A DNA stretch of 64,000 nt from Crossiella sp. SN42 (lineage in GTDB: Bacteria > Actinomycetota > Actinomycetes > Mycobacteriales > Pseudonocardiaceae): contig NZ_JAMHIV010000009.1 of NCBI RefSeq assembly GCF_023897065.1, forward strand, positions 62,001-126,000, in the 5' to 3' direction. The position numbers and the translations under genes are program-made. Shown in pieces: positions 17,137-26,368 of this stretch. Position 1 is the first letter of the stretch; every line of letters begins with the position of its first letter. Under the pieces are notes generated by a model. It saw nothing but the letters and a program-made list of their open reading frames with translations, had not been told where the DNA came from and made no database searches.

Positions 17137-18210
17137 ATGGTGGAGGGCATGCCCGTGCGCCGTGTCGCCGTTGTCCTTGCCCTTGTCAGTGTTCTTGTCC
17201 CGGTTGGATCCGCGCAGTCGCGGCCACAGCCAGTCGAAGTCGTAGATGCTCGGACTGAGTACTCGTCGACGTTCGCCAACCCCGATGGCTCCCGAACGCT
17301 GGTGCTGCACACCGGGCCGGTTCATGTTCGGGACGGCGGTAGCTGGCGGCCGGTCGACCTCACGTTGCGGGCGAGCGCGGACGGGCGGGTCGAGCCGGTG
17401 GCGCATCCGCTGCGGTTGAGCCTCGGTGGGCAGGGGAGCACGGAGTTGGCGCGAATGGTGGACGGGCAGGCTCGGTTCAGCCGAGCGTGGCCGACGCCAC
17501 TGCCGGCCCCCGTGCTGGCGGGCAATCGCGCCACCTACCCCGGCGCGCGGCCTGGCGAGGACCTGGTGGTGACGGTGACGCGCAGTGGCTTCACCCAGCG
17601 ATTGGTGCCCAGTGGCGGAGCGGCGACGCTGACGGTGGCGAGCGAAGGTGCCGGGAGCGAGGCGTCGGATATGGTCGCTGAGCCCACGAGTGTGTCGCTG
17701 GGGCCGGTGTTGGACACCTACGTGCAGAGCAACATCCTGACCGCGCCGATGGGATACCAGCCGGACATCCGGGTCGGGACGTTCGACGGGACGATCGTGG
17801 CGCGGTCGTTTCTCAGTTGGCAGTTGGCAGAGCTGCGGGGCAAGCAGGTCCGGCGAGCGGAGCTGAAGCTGTGGAACTGGCACTCGTGGTCTTGTCAGGC
17901 TCGGGCCTGGCAGGTGTGGGAGACCGCGGCCGCTGACGCGAAGACCGCTTGGAGCAGGCAGCCGGCGTGGTTGCGGCAGGTGGCCGGTTCGACGAAGACC
18001 CTGGGGCACTCGGCGAGTTGCCCGGACGGTGCCGTCGAGGTGGAGCTGACCGGGCTGGTGCGTGAGTGGGCCGGTGGCGGCGCCGAGTTGGGCGGGCTGG
18101 GTTTGCGGGCTGAGAACGAAGCCGATGTGTTCGGGTGGAAGAAGTGGTCGGCGAGTGAGGCCACTGAGGGGCGGCCGCCTCGGCTGGAAGTGACCTACCA
18201 GCAGGGATAA
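17137..18210 (+). CDS. Secreted DNRLRE-domain protein
   Basis: 357 aa with a signal peptide (VRRVAVVLALVSVLVPVGSA). It begins with RTEYSSTFANPDGSRTLVLH and a WRPVDLTLR block common at the N-terminus of large actinobacterial wall or RHS-type secreted proteins. A DNRLRE domain follows, recognised by VLDTYVQSN, RSFLSWQL, RAELKLWNW and DGAVEVELTGLVREW (carbohydrate-binding-like jelly roll). In many relatives this domain leads into RHS repeats or a toxin; here a stop codon follows the domain directly. ATG at 17137 or 17149 are both in frame; 17137 is used. Role unknown, perhaps cell-surface. Confidence 0.75.
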   Translation: MVEGMPVRRVAVVLALVSVLVPVGSAQSRPQPVEVVDARTEYSSTFANPDGSRTLVLHTGPVHVRDGGSWRPVDLTLRASADGRVEPVAHPLRLSLGGQGSTELARMVDGQARFSRAWPTPLPAPVLAGNRATYPGARPGEDLVVTVTRSGFTQRLVPSGGAATLTVASEGAGSEASDMVAEPTSVSLGPVLDTYVQSNILTAPMGYQPDIRVGTFDGTIVARSFLSWQLAELRGKQVRRAELKLWNWHSWSCQARAWQVWETAAADAKTAWSRQPAWLRQVAGSTKTLGHSASCPDGAVEVELTGLVREWAGGGAELGGLGLRAENEADVFGWKKWSASEATEGRPPRLEVTYQQG

Positions 18211-18266
18211 TCACAATTGACCACTCGGTTCGTGGTCCCGGGCGGATGCGGTTACGGTGAGAGACC

Positions 18267-18977
18267 GTGTCGGAGCATCTGTCATCCGGACCGGTGAGGG
18301 AACTGTCGGACCCGCGGCGTGGGGGCGGTACCTCGCAGTTGCCGGCTGTGTCTTTTGGGATGGACGGGGGTCACTCGATCGTGGGTGAGCCGGAGACGCC
18401 CTCGCTTGCTGAGCGGCCGGTGGTCCACTACGCGATCAAGGGCCTGGGGCTGGTCGGGGTGGCCATTCTGTCCGGGTTGCTGTGGGTGGCTTTCCAGCCT
18501 TCGCTGGTGGCGGGCACGCCGACCACGCCGCCTGGGGTGCCGGCGTACCAGTTCGCGGCGCATGCCGAGCACCGGGACACCGAATGCGGGAAGCGGGCCT
18601 ACGGGGCTGTCGCGGAGTTCCTGGCGAAGTCCTCCTGTCAGCAGGTGGTCCGGTCGTTGCACACGACGAGCATCGCGGACGGGACCAAGGTGGTGGTGTC
18701 CGTGGCCGTGGTGCGCATGGCGGACAGCAAGGACGCGGTGGAGTTGAACCGGCTCGCGTCGCGGGACAAGACCGGCAACATCGCCGACCTGCTCCGCGAC
18801 GGCTACACCGTGCCGGACGGGCCACGGAAGCTGACCGGGGCGGGCTATGCCTCCAGGGTCAGCGGTTCCGTGGTCACCATCGTCGAGTCGGACTTCTTCA
18901 CCGAGGGCCGGGCGGATGTCGAGCTGCTCAAGGCAATCAGCACCGACGCGTTGCGGTTCGGCGCGATCATGAGCTGA
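18267..18977 (+). CDS. Single-pass membrane protein, hypothetical
   Basis: 236 aa. The N-terminal 55 residues are polar, one helix (about residues 57-76, IKGLGLVGVAILSGLLWVAF) spans the membrane, and the external part contains the cysteine pair ECGKRAYG and SSCQQVV. It reads like actinobacterial membrane proteins with a lipoprotein-like sensing domain, but I recognise no named family. The start is GTG at 18267. It follows the DNRLRE gene by 56 bp and could share a transcript. Base use is like the preceding atypical stretch. The next gene is convergent, and the 75 bp between contain no clear terminator. Confidence 0.65.
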   Translation: MSEHLSSGPVRELSDPRRGGGTSQLPAVSFGMDGGHSIVGEPETPSLAERPVVHYAIKGLGLVGVAILSGLLWVAFQPSLVAGTPTTPPGVPAYQFAAHAEHRDTECGKRAYGAVAEFLAKSSCQQVVRSLHTTSIADGTKVVVSVAVVRMADSKDAVELNRLASRDKTGNIADLLRDGYTVPDGPRKLTGAGYASRVSGSVVTIVESDFFTEGRADVELLKAISTDALRFGAIMS

Positions 18978-19052
18978 GCGTGCCGACAGCGCTGCGCGCA
19001 GGGCCCTTGGACGGCTGGCTGGCTGAGCGCGGTTCGCGCCTTCCGTCGCGGC

Positions 19053-19523
19053 TCAGGGCTGGCCGGGGAACGGCACGGTGAGCGGTGTCGCACCGCCGGC
19101 CTTGCGCCACCGGGTCGCGCGGACCGCGGCCGCGGTCAGGGCATCCAGGCTGGTGCGGCGCAGGTTCGCGTCCGTGGTGCGTTCCAGCACCGCGCGCCAC
19201 GCCGCCGCGGTGTCGGTTTCGGCGGTGACCAGCAGCGTGATGGCCGTCGGCTGGTCGGTGACCGGCTGCGGCGGGGCGTAGGCGGGTTCGGCCGGCACCG
19301 GCGTGGCGCCGACGTCGCGGAGCAGGCGCTCGGTCGTGTCGCGGCGGGCCCGGTGCTGCGTCGCGCCGTCGCGGAGCGCGTTCTGCTGCGCGTCCTTCAC
19401 GAACGCCGTGGCCAGGCCGTAGGCCCAGTCCGCGGCGTGTTCGGCGGCCAGGGCGCGCTGCAGGGCGGCGAGCGCTTCTGGCTCCATCGCGGCGGTCGAA
19501 CCGCTCGGCTGCGGCGAGGTCAT
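19053..19523 (-). CDS. Ferritin-like domain protein (DUF4439 type)
   Basis: 156 aa, largely helical. The segments LAALQRALAAEHAADWAYGL and QHRARRDTTERLL resemble the first and second helices of ferritin-like four-helix bundles, with Glu/His residues that could bind metal, and ETDTAAAWRAVLERT resembles the fourth. I assign DUF4439 from this pattern and from its position upstream of rimP next to a lipoprotein, which recurs in actinobacteria. It overlaps the lipoprotein gene by 4 nt (ATGA), so the two are co-translated. Function unknown. Confidence 0.75.
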   Translation of the reverse strand: MTSPQPSGSTAAMEPEALAALQRALAAEHAADWAYGLATAFVKDAQQNALRDGATQHRARRDTTERLLRDVGATPVPAEPAYAPPQPVTDQPTAITLLVTAETDTAAAWRAVLERTTDANLRRTSLDALTAAAVRATRWRKAGGATPLTVPFPGQP

Positions 19524-20014
19524 GCCAGCACCTCCCGCAGGCTCGCGCAGCAGGCGGCGACCGAGCCGACCAGGCCCGCCCGGTACGGCGGCAGGCCGGC
19601 GACCAGGCCAGCGGCCTCCTTCTCCGCGGCGGCCACCGCCTCCCGCAACGCGGTCAGCGCGGCGTTCTGCTGTCCGGCCACCGGGGGCGGGGCCGCGCTC
19701 GTCGGCGCGGCCGAGGCCGTGCTGGAGGCGCGGGCGGGGCGGGCCCGGTCCAGCTCCTTCCGCAGGGCCTGGACGTGTTGCAGGCGGTCACCGGCCACGG
19801 CGTCGGCCTGCGCGGCCAGGCCCTGGTGCGCGGCCGCGGTGGCCTTGGCCAGGGCGGTGTCCGCCTGGGCCCGGGTGAGCAGCGCCTCCAGGGGATCGGC
19901 TTGCTCAGGGGCCGGTTCGGGGGTGCACGCGCTGGCCAGCGGCAGCGCCGTCACGGCGAGTGCGCCGGCCAGCAGCACCCGGCGGCGGCCGAAACGCGGG
20001 AGGACGATGGTCAC
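19520..20014 (-). CDS. Small Ala-rich lipoprotein
   Basis: 164 aa. The start RFGRRRVLLAGALAVTALPLASAC is a lipoprotein signal with the lipobox LASAC (lipidated Cys at about residue 30) and a twin-Arg-like GRRR stretch. The mature part is helical and Ala-rich (ALLTRAQADTALAKATAAAH). It is the first gene of a divergent pair opposite rimP, and its stop overlaps the DUF4439 start by 4 nt. The partner is probably an extracytoplasmic or membrane-associated ferritin-like protein. M. tuberculosis has Ala-rich genes (Rv2843/Rv2844) at the equivalent place. Confidence 0.75.
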   Translation of the reverse strand: MTIVLPRFGRRRVLLAGALAVTALPLASACTPEPAPEQADPLEALLTRAQADTALAKATAAAHQGLAAQADAVAGDRLQHVQALRKELDRARPARASSTASAAPTSAAPPPVAGQQNAALTALREAVAAAEKEAAGLVAGLPPYRAGLVGSVAACCASLREVLA

Positions 20015-20228
20015 ACCGAGTCATCCTGCCAGGCCGCCGACCAGGGCCGCGGAACCGCACACTCGGCGACTCAACCGAACGAGGGGTGATCGTCTGGACC
20101 CGGGCACCTCCTCCGACGAGATACGCTGAGCAACCTCGGCCGGTGAAGTGCAGCACCGGACGCGGGACGGCTCTTGCCATCTGCGGTCGCCGTCGCAGCC
20201 CTCTGCACCGCAGACAAGGAGTGACCAC

Positions 20229-20774
20229 GTGTCCAGCGCGCCGCGCGACGAGCTCGTCGCCCAGCTCGAACCCCTCGTGCGGGAAACCGTGCACGAGGTG
20301 GGCTTCGAGCTGGAGGAGCTCGACATCCGGCAGGCGGGACGGCGTCGGCTGGTCAGGGTGGTCGTCGACTCCGACGACGGCATCGGGCTGGACGAGATCG
20401 CCAAGGTGTCCCGGTCGGTGTCGGCCACCCTTGACGCCCACGACGCGATCCTGGCCAGCGCCTACACCCTCGAGGTCACCTCGCCGGGCATCGACCGCCC
20501 GCTGACCCACCCGCGCCACTGGCGGCGCAACCGGCTCCGGCTGGTGAAGGTGCGCCCGCTGGAGGGCGCCGAGTACGTCGGCCGGGTCGGTCCCGCCGAC
20601 GAGCACGACACCGGCGGCGTGGTGCTGCTGGTGGACGGCGAGCTGCGCACGGTCGCCTACCGCGAGATGGCCAAGGCCGCCGTCGAGGTGGAGTTCCGCC
20701 AGCCGGCCGCCGAAGACCTGATCAAGCTGGACCGTTGCCAGGGCACGGACGCATCGAAGGAGGAGTCGAAGTGA
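20229..20774 (+). CDS. rimP: Ribosome maturation factor RimP
   Basis: 181 aa. RimP assists assembly of the 30S subunit. The N-domain shows [21 protein letters not shown] and [20 protein letters not shown], then [20 protein letters not shown], the family hallmark, followed by a small SH3-like C-domain. The GTG at 20229 has AAGGAG 6 nt upstream, so the frame upstream of it is not coding. It is the first gene of the rimP-nusA-ylxR-infB operon, and its TGA overlaps the nusA GTG by 4 nt. Confidence 0.96.
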   Translation: MSSAPRDELVAQLEPLVRETVHEVGFELEELDIRQAGRRRLVRVVVDSDDGIGLDEIAKVSRSVSATLDAHDAILASAYTLEVTSPGIDRPLTHPRHWRRNRLRLVKVRPLEGAEYVGRVGPADEHDTGGVVLLVDGELRTVAYREMAKAAVEVEFRQPAAEDLIKLDRCQGTDASKEESK

Positions 20775-21811
20775 ACGTCGATATCGCCGCACTCCGGGCA
20801 ATCGAACGGGACAAGGACATCCCTTTCGAGACCGTCCTGGAAGCCATCGAGACCGCGCTGCTCACCGCGTACAAGCACACCGACGGGCACGCCCCGCACG
20901 CCAGGGTCGACATCGACCGCAAGTCCGGCTTGGTGCGGGTGCTGGCGCAGGACCTCGCGCACGACGGGTCGATCGCCCAGGAGTGGGACGACACCCCTGA
21001 GGGCTTCGGCCGGATCGCCGCGACCACCGCGCGCCAGGTCATCCTGCAGCGGCTGCGCGACGCCGAGCACGAGAAGACCTTCGGCGAGTTCGCGGCCAAG
21101 GAGAACGAGCTCATCGCCGGAGTGGTGCAGCGGGACGCGCGGGCCAACTCCCGCGGCATGGTCGTGGTGCAGATCGGCGACACCGAGGGCGTGCTGCCGC
21201 CGGCCGAGCAGGTGCCCGGCGAGGACTACCAGCACGGCAACCGGATCAAGTGCTACGTGGTCGGCGTCTCCCGCGGCATGCGCGGCCCGCAGATCACCCT
21301 CTCCCGCACCCACCCGCACCTGGTGCGCCGGCTGTTCGCGCTGGAGGTCCCGGAGATCGCCGACGGCACCGTCGAGATCGCCGCGGTCGCCCGCGAGGCC
21401 GGCCACCGCTCCAAGATCGCGGTGCGCTCCACCGTGTCCGGCGTGAACGCCAAGGGCGCGTGCATCGGGCCGATGGGCGCGCGGGTGCGCAACGTGATGA
21501 GCGAGCTGTTCGGGGAGAAGATCGACATCGTCGACTACTCCGAGGACCCCGCGACCTTCGTCGGGAATGCCCTCTCGCCCGCCAAGGTTGTCTCCGTTCA
21601 GGTGGTCGACGAGCGGGCGAAGACGGCCCGAGTGGTCGTGCCGGACTTCCAGCTCTCCCTCGCCATCGGCAAGGAGGGCCAGAACGCCAGGCTCGCCGCG
21701 CGGCTCACCGGCTGGCGGATCGACATCCGCAGCGACGCGGACCCTGCCGGACCTGCGGCGGGGGCGGCGGCGGCCGGTGCTACGGCATCCGGTTCGGCTG
21801 ACGGAGCCTGA
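20771..21811 (+). CDS. nusA: Transcription termination/antitermination factor NusA
   Basis: 346 aa, the short actinobacterial form without the C-terminal acidic repeats. In order: the RNA-polymerase-binding N-domain ([20 protein letters not shown]), an S1 domain ([20 protein letters not shown]), KH1 ([15 protein letters not shown] and [19 protein letters not shown]) and KH2 ([20 protein letters not shown]). It controls pausing, termination and rRNA antitermination. The GTG start at 20771 has GAAGGAGGAG upstream and overlaps the rimP stop. ylxR follows after 43 bp. Confidence 0.97.
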   Translation: MNVDIAALRAIERDKDIPFETVLEAIETALLTAYKHTDGHAPHARVDIDRKSGLVRVLAQDLAHDGSIAQEWDDTPEGFGRIAATTARQVILQRLRDAEHEKTFGEFAAKENELIAGVVQRDARANSRGMVVVQIGDTEGVLPPAEQVPGEDYQHGNRIKCYVVGVSRGMRGPQITLSRTHPHLVRRLFALEVPEIADGTVEIAAVAREAGHRSKIAVRSTVSGVNAKGACIGPMGARVRNVMSELFGEKIDIVDYSEDPATFVGNALSPAKVVSVQVVDERAKTARVVVPDFQLSLAIGKEGQNARLAARLTGWRIDIRSDADPAGPAAGAAAAGATASGSADGA

Positions 21812-21854
21812 AGCGTTAGACTCTAACTTGGCGCAACGCTGGGGAGCGGTTTTC

Positions 21855-22112
21855 GTGCACGAAGGTCCGGTTCGGACGTGTGTCGGATGCCGGTCCCGGG
21901 CGTTGGCCCGTGAGCTGCTGCGACTGGTGGTCGATAACGACTCGCTCGTTGTCGATCTTCGGCGTAGGTTGCCCGGTAGGGGAGCGTGGTTGCATCCCGA
22001 CCCGGAATGCCTGCGCCTGGCTGAGCGGCGTCGAGCGTTCCCGCGTGCGTTGCGCGTTCCGGGACCGGTGGACGCGGTCGAGGTCAGGAACCACCTGGAG
22101 CAGCACGCTTGA
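21855..22112 (+). CDS. ylxR: YlxR/RnpM family RNA-binding protein
   Basis: 85 aa. The hallmark is VRTCVGCRSRALARELLRLV near the N-terminus, followed by LPGRGAWLHPDPECLRLAERRRAF. YlxR proteins bind RNA, and in Bacillus the homologue (RnpM) modulates RNase P. The gene sits between nusA and infB, its usual place. The start is GTG at 21855, with GGGGAG 8 nt upstream. Confidence 0.92.
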   Translation: MHEGPVRTCVGCRSRALARELLRLVVDNDSLVVDLRRRLPGRGAWLHPDPECLRLAERRRAFPRALRVPGPVDAVEVRNHLEQHA

Positions 22113-22268
22113 GAATCTCCACCGACACGAGGACCTCTCGAGTCATGTCCGGAACAAGGAAGCAGGTCGACCCGTCATGAGTCAGCCGTGAAGCTGAAGC
22201 CATGAGCGCGTTTCGACGGTAGGCGAGGTCGAGCGGGATTGCCGCTTGGCCTCCAGATAAGGAGACCA

Positions 22269-25200
22269 GTGCCAGGCAAGGCCCGTGTGCACGAGCTCGC
22301 TAAGGAGCTCGGAGTCACCAGCAAGGAAGTGCTGAACAAGCTCAAGGAGCTTGGCGAGTTCGTCAAGTCCGCGTCGTCCACCGTGGAAGCCCCCGTCGCC
22401 CGCAGGCTTCGGGACTCCCTGGGCGCCACCGACAGTCCGAAGCGCTCCGCTCCGCGACCCACGCCGCCCGCTTCCCGTCCGTCCCCGACCGATGTGAAGC
22501 CCAAGTCCGCCGAGCAGCCCCGGCCGGCCGCGCCGGCGCCCGGCCCGGCCGCGACGCCGGGTCGTCCCGGCCCCGGCCCGAAGCCCGGTCCGCGCCCGCC
22601 GGCCCCCAAGCCGGCCGAGCAGGCCCCGGCCCCCGCGGCGGCGGCCGCTCCGGCGGCGGCTCCCGCGCCGTCGGCCCCCAAGCCCGCACAGCCGAAGCCG
22701 GCCCCCAAGGTCGAGCAGCCGCGGGTGGAACAGCCCAAGGTCGAGCAGCCGAAGGCCGACGCGCCCCGGTCCGACCAGCCCAAGACCGACCGGCCCTCGG
22801 CAAGCCGTCCCGGACCGCGCCCCGGCCCCAAGCCGGCGCCGGACGCCGGTGTTGTGCCGCCGAAGCCGCAGTCCCCGAAGCCCGGTCCGCGCGCGCCGCG
22901 TCCCGGCAACAACCCGTTCGGTGTCGGCGCCGGTGCGCCGCCCGCGCGTCCTTCCGGCCCGCGTCCCGGCACGCCGGGCGCCATGCCGCCCCGGCCGAGC
23001 GACTCGCGGCCGGGCGACGGGCGTCCCGCGGCCGCGCCGCGTGGTGACCGGCCCGCTCCGGGCAGTGGTGGCCCGCGCCCGACTCCGGGCAACATGCCGC
23101 CTCGGCCCAACCCGGGCATGATGCCTCCCCGGCCCGCACGGCCTGCTGGTCCCGGCGGCGGTGGCCGCGGTGGCCAGGGTGGTCCCGGCGGCGGCCGTGG
23201 CGGCCCCGGTGGCGGCGCTGGCCGTCCCGGTGGCGGTGCCGGCGGTGGCGGTGGCTTCCGCGGTGGCCCCGGTGGTGGCGGTGGCGGCGCTGGCCGTCCC
23301 GGTGGCGGCGGCGGTGGCGGTGGCTTCCGCGGCGGTCCCGGTGGTGGCGGTGGCGGCGGCGGTTTCCGCGGCGGTCCTGGTGGCGGCCCCGGTGGCGCGC
23401 CCGCCGGTGGCGGCGGTGGCTTCCGCGGTCGTCCGGGCGGTCCCGGTGGCCGTGGCGGTGCCGCGGGTGCCTTCGGCCGTCCCGGTGGTCCGGCTCGCCG
23501 TGGTCGCAAGTCCAAGCGCCAGAAGCGCCAGGAGTTCGACAACATGCAGGCCCCGTCCATCGGCGGCGTGCGCCTGCCGAAGGGCAGCGGCGAGGCCATC
23601 CGGCTTCCCCGTGGCGCCTCGCTGACGGACTTCGCCGAGAAGATCGGCGCCAACCCGGCCGCGCTGGTGCAGGTGCTGTTCCACCTCGGTGAGATGGTCA
23701 CCGCGACCCAGTCCGTCTCCGACGAGGTGCTCGAGCTCCTCGGCTCGGAGATGAACTACCAGGTCCAGGTCGTCAGCCCGGAGGAAGAGGACCGCGAGCT
23801 GCTGTCCTCCTTCGCGATCACCTACGGCGAGGACGCCGGTGACGAGGAAGACCTCGTCATCCGCCCGCCGGTGGTGACCGTCATGGGTCACGTCGACCAC
23901 GGTAAGACCCGGCTGCTGGACACGATCCGCAAGGCCAACGTGCACGAGGGCGAGGCAGGCGGCATCACCCAGCACATCGGCGCCTACCAGGTGCTGACCC
24001 AGCTGGAAGGCAACGACCGGCTCATCACCTTCATCGACACCCCTGGTCACGAGGCGTTCACCGCCATGCGTGCCCGTGGTGCGAACTCCACCGACATCGC
24101 GGTGATCGTGGTCGCCGCCGACGACGGTGTGATGCCGCAGACGGTGGAGGCGATCAACCACGCCCAGGCGGCCAACGCGCCGATCGTGGTCGCGGTCAAC
24201 AAGATCGACAAGGAGGGGGCGAACCCCGCCAAGATCCGCCAGCAGCTCACCGAGTACGGGCTGGTCGCCGAGGAGTACGGCGGCGAGACCATGTTCGTGG
24301 ACATCTCCGCGCGCCAGGCCATCAACATCGACGGTCTGCTCGAGGCGATCCTGCTCACCGCGGACGCCTCGCTGGACCTGCGGGCCAACCCGGCCATGGA
24401 GGCCCAGGGTGTCGCGATCGAGGCGCACCTCGACCGCGGCCGTGGCCCGGTGGCCACCGTGCTGGTCCAGCGCGGCACGCTGCGCGTGGGTGACTCGATC
24501 GTGGCCGGTGACGCCTACGGCCGAGTCCGCCGCATGGTCGACGAGCACAACGTGGACGTCACCGAGGCGACTCCGTCGCGTCCGGTGCAGGTCATCGGTC
24601 TGACCTCGGTGCCGGGTGCGGGTGACACCTTCCTGGTGGTCGAGGAGGACCGGGTCGCCCGGCAGATCGCCGAGCGCCGCCAGGCTCGCATCCGCAACGC
24701 GCAGAACGCGGCGAAGCGGAAGCGGATCAGCCTGGAGGACCTGGACTCCGCGCTGAAGGAGACCAACCGCCTCAACCTGATCATCAAGGGCGACAACTCC
24801 GGTACCGTCGAGGCGCTGGAAGCCGCACTGATGAAGATCGAGGTCGGCGACGACGTCCAGCTGCACGTCGTGCACCGCGGCGTCGGTGGTGTCACCGAGA
24901 GCGACATCAACCTGGCCACCGCGGAGAACACCATCGTCCTGGGCTTCAACGTCCGGGCCGAGGGTCGTGCCACCGAGCTGGCCAACCGCGAGGGTGTGGA
25001 GATCCGGTACTACACCGTGATCTACCAGGCGATCGACGAGATCGAACAGGCCCTCAAGGGCATGCTCAAGCCGGAGTACGAAGAGATCCAGCTGGGCCGC
25101 GCCGAGATCCGCGACGTGTTCAAGTCCTCCAAGGTCGGCACCATCGCGGGTTGCATGGTGCTCTCCGGGGAGATCAAGCGGAACACCAAGGCCCGGCTCC

Positions 25201-25379
25201 TCCGCGACAACAACGTCATCGCGGAGAACCTGCCGATCTCGACGCTGCGCCGGTTCAAGGACGACGTCACCGAGGTCCGCGAGGGCTTCGAGTGCGGTCT
25301 GACGCTCGGCAACTACTCCGATCTCAAGGTCGAGGACATCATCGAGACCTACGAGATGCGGGAGAAGCCGCGCAACTGA
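22269..25379 (+). CDS. infB: Translation initiation factor IF-2
   Basis: 1036 aa, the large actinobacterial form. An IF2_N domain ([20 protein letters not shown]) starts the protein. About residues 60-295 are Pro/Ala/Lys-rich and about 296-415 very Gly-rich (repeats of FRGGPGGGG), both disordered. A second IF2_N-like segment and the GTPase follow: GHVDHGKT at 540-547, [18 protein letters not shown]. Domains II to IV end in [17 protein letters not shown]. It delivers fMet-tRNA to the 30S subunit. The GTG at 22269 has AAGGAG 5 nt upstream. A 16-bp hairpin follows the stop. Confidence 0.97.
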   Translation: MPGKARVHELAKELGVTSKEVLNKLKELGEFVKSASSTVEAPVARRLRDSLGATDSPKRSAPRPTPPASRPSPTDVKPKSAEQPRPAAPAPGPAATPGRPGPGPKPGPRPPAPKPAEQAPAPAAAAAPAAAPAPSAPKPAQPKPAPKVEQPRVEQPKVEQPKADAPRSDQPKTDRPSASRPGPRPGPKPAPDAGVVPPKPQSPKPGPRAPRPGNNPFGVGAGAPPARPSGPRPGTPGAMPPRPSDSRPGDGRPAAAPRGDRPAPGSGGPRPTPGNMPPRPNPGMMPPRPARPAGPGGGGRGGQGGPGGGRGGPGGGAGRPGGGAGGGGGFRGGPGGGGGGAGRPGGGGGGGGFRGGPGGGGGGGGFRGGPGGGPGGAPAGGGGGFRGRPGGPGGRGGAAGAFGRPGGPARRGRKSKRQKRQEFDNMQAPSIGGVRLPKGSGEAIRLPRGASLTDFAEKIGANPAALVQVLFHLGEMVTATQSVSDEVLELLGSEMNYQVQVVSPEEEDRELLSSFAITYGEDAGDEEDLVIRPPVVTVMGHVDHGKTRLLDTIRKANVHEGEAGGITQHIGAYQVLTQLEGNDRLITFIDTPGHEAFTAMRARGANSTDIAVIVVAADDGVMPQTVEAINHAQAANAPIVVAVNKIDKEGANPAKIRQQLTEYGLVAEEYGGETMFVDISARQAINIDGLLEAILLTADASLDLRANPAMEAQGVAIEAHLDRGRGPVATVLVQRGTLRVGDSIVAGDAYGRVRRMVDEHNVDVTEATPSRPVQVIGLTSVPGAGDTFLVVEEDRVARQIAERRQARIRNAQNAAKRKRISLEDLDSALKETNRLNLIIKGDNSGTVEALEAALMKIEVGDDVQLHVVHRGVGGVTESDINLATAENTIVLGFNVRAEGRATELANREGVEIRYYTVIYQAIDEIEQALKGMLKPEYEEIQLGRAEIRDVFKSSKVGTIAGCMVLSGEIKRNTKARLLRDNNVIAENLPISTLRRFKDDVTEVREGFECGLTLGNYSDLKVEDIIETYEMREKPRN

Positions 25380-25387
25380 GGTTGTGG

Positions 25388-25422
25388 CGGGCCCGGACCG
25401 ACCCCTGGTCGGTCCGGGCCCG
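25388..25422. terminator. Hairpin terminator after infB
   Basis: A perfect 16-bp stem, CGGGCCCGGACCGACC with its complement, has a 3-nt loop and starts 9 bp after the infB stop. There is no T-run. It likely ends most rimP-infB transcripts, with DUF503 and rbfA expressed by read-through or their own promoter. Confidence 0.8.
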
Positions 25423-25453
25423 TACCCATCGACTTACCCACTGGTGATGCCAT

Positions 25454-25750
25454 TTGTACGTCGGGTCGTTGGAACTCGACATCCTGCTCGGCGACGTGCA
25501 TTCGCTGAAGCAGAAGCGGTCGCTGGTCCGTCCGGTGATCGCCGAGATCCGCCGCAAGTTCGAGGTGTCCGCCGCCGAAGCCGGCCATCTGGACCTGCAT
25601 CGCCGTGCCCTGGTCGGGGTGGCCCTGGTGGCCGCGGACCCCGGGCACGTCCGGGACGTGCTCGACGCCTGTGAGCGGCTGGTCGCCGCCCGGCCCGAGC
25701 TGGAACTGCTGTCGGCGCGCCGGCGCGTGCACGGCCCGGAAGACGAGTAA
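25454..25750 (+). CDS. ylxP: DUF503 (YlxP-like) small protein
   Basis: 98 aa. The sequence YVGSLELDILLGDVHSLKQK and VRPVIAEIRRKFEVSAAEAGHLDLHRRALVGVALVA (split here for reading) is typical of DUF503, which occurs between infB and rbfA in many Gram-positive bacteria. The family is small and its biochemical role is unsettled. The only start giving the conserved N-terminus is TTG at 25454, without an obvious Shine-Dalgarno. Confidence 0.85.
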   Translation: MYVGSLELDILLGDVHSLKQKRSLVRPVIAEIRRKFEVSAAEAGHLDLHRRALVGVALVAADPGHVRDVLDACERLVAARPELELLSARRRVHGPEDE

Positions 25751-25786
25751 CAGAGAAGGCAAGACCCGAGAAAGGGAGTGAGCGCC

Positions 25787-26272
25787 GTGGCCGACCAGGC
25801 CCGCGCCCGCAGGCTGGCCAAGCGGATCGCCCAGATCGTGGCCTCCGCGATTGAGCACCAGATCAAGGACCCGCGACTGGCGAAGGTGACGATCACCGAC
25901 GCCAAGGTGACCGGAGACCTGCGCGACGCCACCGTGTACTACACCGTCCTCGGCGACACCGTGGACTCGCCGCCGGACCTCGCCGGCGCTGCGGCCGCAC
26001 TCGCCAGCGCGACCGGTGTGCTCCGGTCATTGGTCGGGCAGGGCACCGGGGTGCGGTTCACCCCGACGCTGGCCTTCATCGCCGACACCGTGCCGGACAC
26101 GGCGCGGCAGATGGACGAGCTGCTGGCCAAGGCCAGGGAGGCCGACGCCGAGGTCGCGCGCATCGCCTCCGGGGCCAGCCCCGCCGGTGACGCCGACCCG
26201 TACCGCGCGCCGCGCGATGCGGACGAGGACGAGGCGGACGAACCGGCTGACGGTGAGCTTCGCCACCGCTGA
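25787..26272 (+). CDS. rbfA: Ribosome-binding factor A
   Basis: 161 aa, a KH-type fold that binds the 30S subunit during late assembly and is needed at low temperature. The core shows [40 protein letters not shown] and [21 protein letters not shown] (the last is a family signature). The C-terminal 35 residues are acidic and Asp/Glu-rich. GTG at 25787 is 8 nt after GGGAG and gives the standard MADQARARR start; GTG at 25778 lies too close to the site. Confidence 0.95.
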   Translation: MADQARARRLAKRIAQIVASAIEHQIKDPRLAKVTITDAKVTGDLRDATVYYTVLGDTVDSPPDLAGAAAALASATGVLRSLVGQGTGVRFTPTLAFIADTVPDTARQMDELLAKAREADAEVARIASGASPAGDADPYRAPRDADEDEADEPADGELRHR

Positions 26273-26368
26273 ACAGCGCGGATATCGCCGGAAGGCATGG
26301 ACGTGACCTGGGGTTGTGGGCGAGGCTGACCCCCTGAGGTCAGCTAGAGCAGCACGACTGTCGCGGAG

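Noticed and set aside
22113-22268. A small RNA gene or riboswitch between ylxR and infB
   Set aside because: I could find no stable hairpin or known motif in this 156-bp gap.
22175-24875. Long minus-strand frames opposite infB, Pro- or Thr-rich
   Set aside because: They mirror the Gly-rich and Pro/Ala-rich infB codons and have no domain or start signal.
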